Assembly: GCA_000697455.1 (NCBI GenBank)
Contig: JNET01035262.1
Coordinates: 1 to 11,510, forward strand
Direction of reading: 5' to 3'
Length of the DNA stretch: 11,510 nucleotides
From: Basidiobolus heterosporus B8920
Lineage: Eukaryota; Basidiobolomycota; Basidiobolomycetes; Basidiobolales; Basidiobolaceae
Part shown: positions 6,840 to 11,510 of the stretch, piece by piece
How the letters are laid out: each line of letters opens with the position of its first letter
Position numbering within the stretch: position 1 is the stretch's first letter
The notes under the pieces: model-generated
Seen by the model: only the letters and a program-made list of their open reading frames with translations
Databases searched by the model: none
Told to the model about the DNA's origin: nothing
Made by a program: the position numbers and the translations under genes

Positions 6840-9464
6840 ATGGAAGTCGATAATGGCATTATGTGTGGTCAGAGGCATGCTCCTTCTGAATTGAGGTTAT
6901 CTGATTTCCCCAAAGATGCTTCAACCACTTCGGATTGTTCTTCAGAGCATGAATTCCCTTCTTGCTCCTCTAGTTATAAAGAGAATCATTTATCTAATGC
7001 CTCGAGTACTGGTCCCAGAACTCCTGATAGCGACAGAAGAATGAATGTGTGGGGTTATGCAACCGAAGAGGAGGATGAGTTTGAGCCTACACTTAGTTTT
7101 TCTCCCCCAAAATTTGATAAAAAGGGCGAGCTTGGAATAGAACGAAACCTACACAAGCTTTCTCTTTCTGCTAATCGCAACACAACTACACTTCTCAGCG
7201 ATTCTGAAGTGTTTACTTGTACAGCTAGTCAACACGATTTGTCAGATCCCTTTGAAACCGAAGAAGACATTCTGGCCCAGACCTATCTCACCAGAGAACA
7301 AAAATGCGAAAAGCTTACCTCTATTCTGACTAGGGCTTCCTCCAACGGAGATTCGAAAAGAGTTGCCAATTTACTAAAAATCGCCAAGGATTATATCGAC
7401 ATTAATGGGCAGGACGTAGATGGTACTACACCACTTATTTACGCGGCATGCTGGGGTTATTTAGAGATAGCATATGCTCTTCTCGAAGCTGGTGCTGATC
7501 CAGATGCTCAAGACAAATGTATATATCAGTTTATTCACTTGTCTGTTATATTAAGGGGCTAATCTCTCTCGTATCATATCAATATAGCTGGCTGGACTGC
7601 TTTAATGTGGGCTACAAACAACCATCATGATGGTATTGTTGCTACATTGATCGACCACGGAGCCTCTGTTACCTCCAAATCTTCCAAAGGGCGAACAGTC
7701 CTAGATTTTGTAAATCACGGCTTAAACAATGACAATTTTCAGAATCAAAGAATTTTAGAAATTCTCACAGACCCTCGCGACGGCGCCAGCAGTGGGGGAA
7801 GTAATAGGGAGAGTGGCTACTATACGAATTCTCGCGCAGATCTGGATAGTGTGATGTCCGAAAGCGATATTCTGTTCAAAATGGCATTGGATCGAGCTAA
7901 AGGGAGTGATGGTGACATGCCTAATTTTCGGTTTAGCGATTACGGAGTAAGTAAACTTTCTATACTATTATACTCTTTTTGCTAGGCTAACTATTCCATA
8001 AAATAGGATTTTGAGGATGAGACCGAGTTTTCCTGGGACAATATACAACCCGATCAGATGTTCGTTTTTACCCGGGAGAACCTTGACCTTCTTCTAGAGA
8101 AAACCATTACCAATATGAAAGCACATTATTCTCGTGAATATAAATTTATCCCTGCGAATATCCTTTTCTTGGCGGCACGTTATAGCGTTTACTTAGGCGG
8201 ACCTGACCTACTTGACGCACTGATGAACAAATCATTTGAGAGGATCCTAGAGGCAGTCCAGGTACTGAGGTGGTCTTTTATGTTTTTGTAGTGAAAATAT
8301 AGTTAAAATGGTTTATAGGAAAACTGCCAAGACATGTCATCCTTAGCATTTTGGCTGTCTAATTGCACGCTTCTGTTATATTATTTAAAAAGAGACACTA
8401 ATCTGGTCACCGCAACTGTTGAATCTCAACTCGGACTTTCCGAATTAATACACGAACTCTATCAAAGATTTGTTCGAAATGTCACTCAACGAATCGAAGA
8501 AGTGTTGGAACCAGCTATGTTGACTCATGATGCTCTACCAGGGATGGAGGATATAAAGTACGTTGGTGAAAAACGGAATTTCCTGTTTCAAGGGAAAAAA
8601 ACCTTCACACCACCTCCTTCTCCTCGTACCAACCGGCTCACTATTCGTCGTAAAACCCGATTCACATCACCACGTAGCTCCTCGCCGCGTAGTAAACCTG
8701 CTACGCCCAAAACTATCACCAGCATACTTTCTTCTACACTGATTGTCCTTCAGTCATACGAAGTTCATCCGACAATTATTCATTATGCACTAAACCAAAT
8801 ATTTTATTACATTTCGGCGGAAATGTTTAATCGAGTGATCACTACTAAAGAGTATTGCTGTAGAATCAAAGCAATGCAGATCCGAATGAATATTTCGACA
8901 ATAGAGGAGTGGGTGCACAGCAGTCGTTTGCCTCAAATCTTAGTTCAACATTTCCAGTCGTTGACCCAACTTCTTCAACTCTTGCAATGCATTTCCGGCC
9001 TTTCAGATCTTACAGAGCTTCTAGTGACGATTAAAGAACTGCCTGGGTTGAATTTGCTTCAATTCTATCGCCTTGCCAATAACTATCGCTATGAGATTGG
9101 AGAAAAGCAACTACCCGAAGAGATCACCCAGTATTTAGAGCAGGTAGCGAAGGATACCTGTGATTTAAACACCCGTACATCCATTGAATCCGAACAAGAA
9201 GGCTGCCGAACACCAAAAGTTCGAGAGGAGGTTATCGATACATTGTCCACTTATGAGTATGGAAATTTCGAGCCCAATTCGCAAGCACAAGATATGGAGG
9301 AATTGATGGATCCTGCACATCATCTTCCTTTCGCGATACCAACCAGTGCCGAAATGCTCAGCGGTTGGGGCAAAGGTGAAAAAGAATATGTGCCTTATCT
9401 ACCTGATGCCTTTCTTGAAGAATTGGACCGTGAACTAGGAATCGAACTTGAAGGGCAACGATAG
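6840..9464 (+). CDS. Ankyrin-repeat and DIL (dilute) domain protein
   Basis: Four exons are proposed: 6840-7518, 7588-7946, 8007-8261 and 8319-9464, with introns of 69, 60 and 57 bp, giving 812 aa. Residues 1-150 are Ser/Thr- and acid-rich and look disordered. Residues about 158-270 hold ankyrin repeats: DGTTPLIYAACWGYLEIAYA, LLEAGADPDAQDK, then across the junction SGWTALMWATNNHHDGIVAT. From about residue 355 on comes a DIL domain: FIPANILFLAARYSVYLGG, ENCQDMSSLAFWLSNCTLLL, HPTIIHYALNQIFYYISAEM, FNRVITTKEYC, then LNLLQFYRLANNYRYE. A basic Ser/Pro-rich insert (about residues 515-560, TPPPSPRTNRLTIRRK) interrupts the DIL region and could be a phosphorylation-controlled loop. DIL is the cargo-binding tail of class V myosins; no motor domain is present, so this is likely a cytoplasmic trafficking or scaffold protein (inference). 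The start is the first ATG of the open frame. Confidence 0.9.
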
Positions 9465-9850
9465 TTGATTTACTTGTTCATTCCCGTGATTCTTATTAGT
9501 TGTACCAAAATGTTCTATAATTCCCAATCCTTAATGCCGATGTCTTGTTATTATTCTGTTCTACCCACTCAATTAGTGCACCTTTTAATGATCCTTTGAT
9601 TCTCTTGTATGCCATCATATTTCTGTTCTATATTCGTCCGTACATTCTGTTAATATCATCCCATTTGTCATGTAGAGTCCATCAATAGAGCCCAAGCACA
9701 AGCGCTTGAGTAAATTGATAATACAGTGCTCAAGTGTGCTATAAATCAATATCACGAATACGTATCACTGAATACAGTCTACCCTCAAGTTTATGTAGAA
9801 GTATGACAAACCATACAAAATATATTTATCGGGGTTCGTACATAAGTATA

Positions 9851-9873
<23 letters not shown>
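9851..9873. repeat. (TG)11 dinucleotide microsatellite
   Basis: Eleven uninterrupted TG units, followed by an interrupted TATGTGTAT tail. It is likely length-variable between strains. Any short frame running through it is not a gene. Confidence 0.95.
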
Positions 9874-9881
<8 letters not shown>

Positions 9882-9983
9882 CATTCAATGCGCTAAAGAA
9901 TAAAAATCAAATAGAGTACATGAAAGGGGAATTTACATAAAATATTAGAATAAATAAGAATTTTCTGAACATGAAATGACCCG

Positions 9984-10000
9984 AATGTTGGACCAACGTT
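9984..10000. repeat. Near-perfect palindrome downstream of the bZIP gene
   Basis: AATGTTGG and CCAACGTT flank a single A; the arms pair at seven of eight positions. It lies 29 bases past the bZIP stop codon, inside its likely 3'UTR. The one-base centre rules out an RNA hairpin with all pairs formed, so a DNA-binding dimer site is the more natural reading. Confidence 0.4.
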
Positions 10001-10028
10001 AGAGGCTAGTAAACATGTTTAACACATA

Positions 10029-11510
10029 TTAGCCATTGATAGTACCACCATGAGTAGAGGCTCGTTTTAATTCTGGGAACATCCAGTTATCTCCAACATC
10101 AACAAGCCCGCTTCCTGTAACCTCCAAATCAATCTTCAAGTATTTCCGATCTTGAGGCCCTGCAAGCCAGGGCGGGGGAAAGACACCGCCAACAGGTGAA
10201 AGAAGTGAGATACGTGGGCGTTGATTCAGTGCTTTCGGATTCGTTTCATTATATTTGGTGAAGAAGTGTTGCATATTGGCGCAATAAAGATATGCGTGAT
10301 CAAAGGGTGTGAGAACGTTTTGTTCTTGCTTCCTGTAGTACAAATATTCAAAGATTAGTACCTGTACGGATACGAGTGAGCGAAAAATTTGAAACTAACC
10401 TGAAAGTGGTAACCTCCATAGATACTTGGTCTTTGCTTTCTGCATCATCAGATGCCGGTTTGACTTCTTCGTCGGTAGAAGTTTGGCTACGACTAAGCCA
10501 TGAGCGCATAGCCTGTGTAGCCTCTTCACCAGAGGCACTCTGAGGAAGTTTGGTTTCATTAGCATGGCATTTCATGTCTGTGTTGTCGACGAGGGATCTT
10601 TTGACGTATTTCGTTTTGATCTTCGTTGTGTCACGAGTGCTTTCGATATTGGCTACACGTGGGGCAGCTCCGTTGACATGAGAGGATGGTGAGAAGAGAT
10701 TAGCTCCCATAGTGGCACGGCTTCCGTAGTTACCACCAATAGTTGACTGGTAGTTAGTCAAGGGCAACGAGAAAAGTGCAAAAGAAAAGAACATAATCAT
10801 TAGAACAACTCCGGTGGTTTTCGGCTTGGACAATCTCTTATCCTCTAACTCGACCACGTCGTCAGTTTCAGCTTTCGCTATATAATTCCCTTCCAAGTCA
10901 ACATCCATGTTCTCGATTTCAATCGCCATGTCACTAGAAGCTTCCTTTGGTGATATTTGATCTTTAGGTGTGGTAGCCTCCTCGAGCAGTTTACGTAATT
11001 GCAGGCATTCTTCACGAGCTTGGTCTCTTTCAAGGGTCAAAGTATTTTTTTGATCCTCAAGTTCTAGAACCTTGATTTTCAGCTCATTATTTTCTTGCAC
11101 GAGTGTCTCGTTCGTGGTCTCTAGATTTGCCATATGCTCTCTCTTGCGCTTACGTGACAATAATGCGGCAGCTCTGTTCTTGATTAGTCGTTCTTGGCGT
11201 TTACTAAGTGCGGCTGCTGCTGCTTCAGTTGTAGGTGAGTTGCTTGAAGTAGCATATACCGATCGGTTTTCTAACTTCGGGGAAACCATAACTGATTTGG
11301 GGCTATCTACTGGAAGATTTTGAAGAGGTATTTCGGGTACTTCCTTTTTTACTGTAACATCGGTGTTACTCGGAGAAGATACGTCTTGTTTAGACTCACT
11401 GAAGCCAAGTGGGCTGCTTGATTGAGAACAAACAGGTATAAGAGGCTTGAGTGGGACAAGATTCGCAGTTGACGGCGCTGGACAGGGCTCTCTTTTCTTT
11501 CTGCCTCTCT
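10029..11510 (-). CDS. Membrane-tethered bZIP transcription factor, ATF6-like layout (5' partial)
   Basis: The frame is open from the right window edge to 10400, then continues after an intron (10399-10333, 67 bp, ACTAAT branch point) into 10332-10029; 470 residues are visible. Near the edge is RGRKKR, an AT-hook-like basic patch, followed by a Ser/Pro-rich stretch. The basic region (11199-11137) reads RLIKNRAAALLSRKRKREHM, matching N-x7-R-x9-L. Leucine heptads follow at six of seven positions (11124-10996). An acidic linker leads to one hydrophobic span, GVVLMIMFFSFALFSLPL (10818-10759). About 220 residues follow, with two NET glycosylation sequons and a conserved-looking end (RPRISLLSPVGG). 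By analogy with ATF6 and CREB3-type factors, the N-terminal part would face the cytosol and be freed from the ER membrane by proteolysis. bZIP and membrane span are seen; topology and stress role are inference. The start codon is outside the window; the Met at 11289 is internal. Confidence 0.88.
10333..10399 (-). other. Intron in the tail-coding part of the bZIP gene
   Basis: GTTAGT donor, ACTAAT branch point and CTACAG acceptor; splicing joins TTF to RKQEQNV in phase. An earlier AG at 10363-10362 would give a 38-bp intron and an immediate stop. If the intron is kept, the frame adds 16 codons and stops at 10348, removing about the last 100 residues. Confidence 0.75.

Larger units (their letters stand above)
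9465..10028. other. Intergenic region between convergent genes
   Basis: This holds the 3'UTRs of the ankyrin-DIL gene (plus) and the bZIP gene (minus). I see no exon. It contains a perfect 10-bp palindrome (CAAGCGCTTG, 9699-9708), a (TG)11 run, AATAAA motifs near 9899 and 9949 on the plus strand, and a near-palindrome at 9984-10000. Confidence 0.6.

Noticed and set aside
9734-9940. 68-codon plus-strand frame
   Set aside because: It runs through the (TG)11 repeat, giving an alternating Cys-Val run, and has no other support.
10333-10399. Ire1-type unconventional intron as in HAC1/XBP1
   Set aside because: The borders are ordinary GT-AG with a branch point, and I see no paired CNGCNG-like hairpin loops at the ends.
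11072-11323. 83-codon plus-strand frame
   Set aside because: It is the reverse strand of the bZIP basic region and zipper.
1-11510. tRNA genes, rRNA, CRISPR arrays, transposons or viral remnants
   Set aside because: Reading both strands gave no tRNA-like T-arm context, no regular spacer-repeat array, no transposase, integrase or reverse transcriptase motif, and no long terminal repeats.

Overview
The window is eukaryotic and almost certainly fungal. Genes are broken by short GT-AG introns of about 55-92 bp with CTAAY-like branch points. TATA boxes lie a few tens of bases upstream of starts, intergenic DNA is AT-rich, and the gene set includes a velvet regulator, which is a fungal family. Gene density, intron size and the mix of families fit an early-diverging filamentous fungus, perhaps Mucoromycota. 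That lineage guess is inference. No bacterial operon, CRISPR array, tRNA, rRNA or recognisable transposon was seen.

Layout, left to right. (1) 55 to about 1000, minus strand: the 3' part of a multi-exon gene I cannot assign to a family; its 5' end is unresolved. (2) 1415-2309, plus: a four-exon velvet-domain regulator (233 aa). (3) 2598-3833, plus: a five-exon D-2-hydroxyacid dehydrogenase of the glyoxylate/hydroxypyruvate reductase type (326 aa), including a 14-nt exon. (4) 3850-5133, minus: a four-exon old yellow enzyme-type ene-reductase (368 aa), whose stop codon lies 16 bp from that of gene 3. (5) 5134-6839: a long gene-poor stretch with two tandem repeats, a perfect inverted repeat, paired CCAAT boxes and a likely 5'UTR intron. 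(6) 6840-9464, plus: a four-exon ankyrin plus DIL (dilute) domain protein (812 aa). (7) 9465-10028: a non-coding gap with a (TG)11 microsatellite. (8) 10029 to beyond 11510, minus: a bZIP factor with one membrane span and a long C-terminal tail, laid out like ATF6; its N-terminus is outside the window.

The exon models were built by hand so that phases agree across each junction. For genes 2, 3, 4 and 6 the spliced lengths are exact multiples of three and the junctions restore conserved family motifs. The genes do not form an obvious pathway. Two are NAD(P)H-dependent oxidoreductases arranged tail to tail, two are transcriptional regulators (velvet and bZIP), and one is a likely trafficking adaptor. 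The most interesting items are the membrane-tethered bZIP, the unassigned gene at the left edge, and the repeat-rich spacer between the ene-reductase and the ankyrin-DIL gene.
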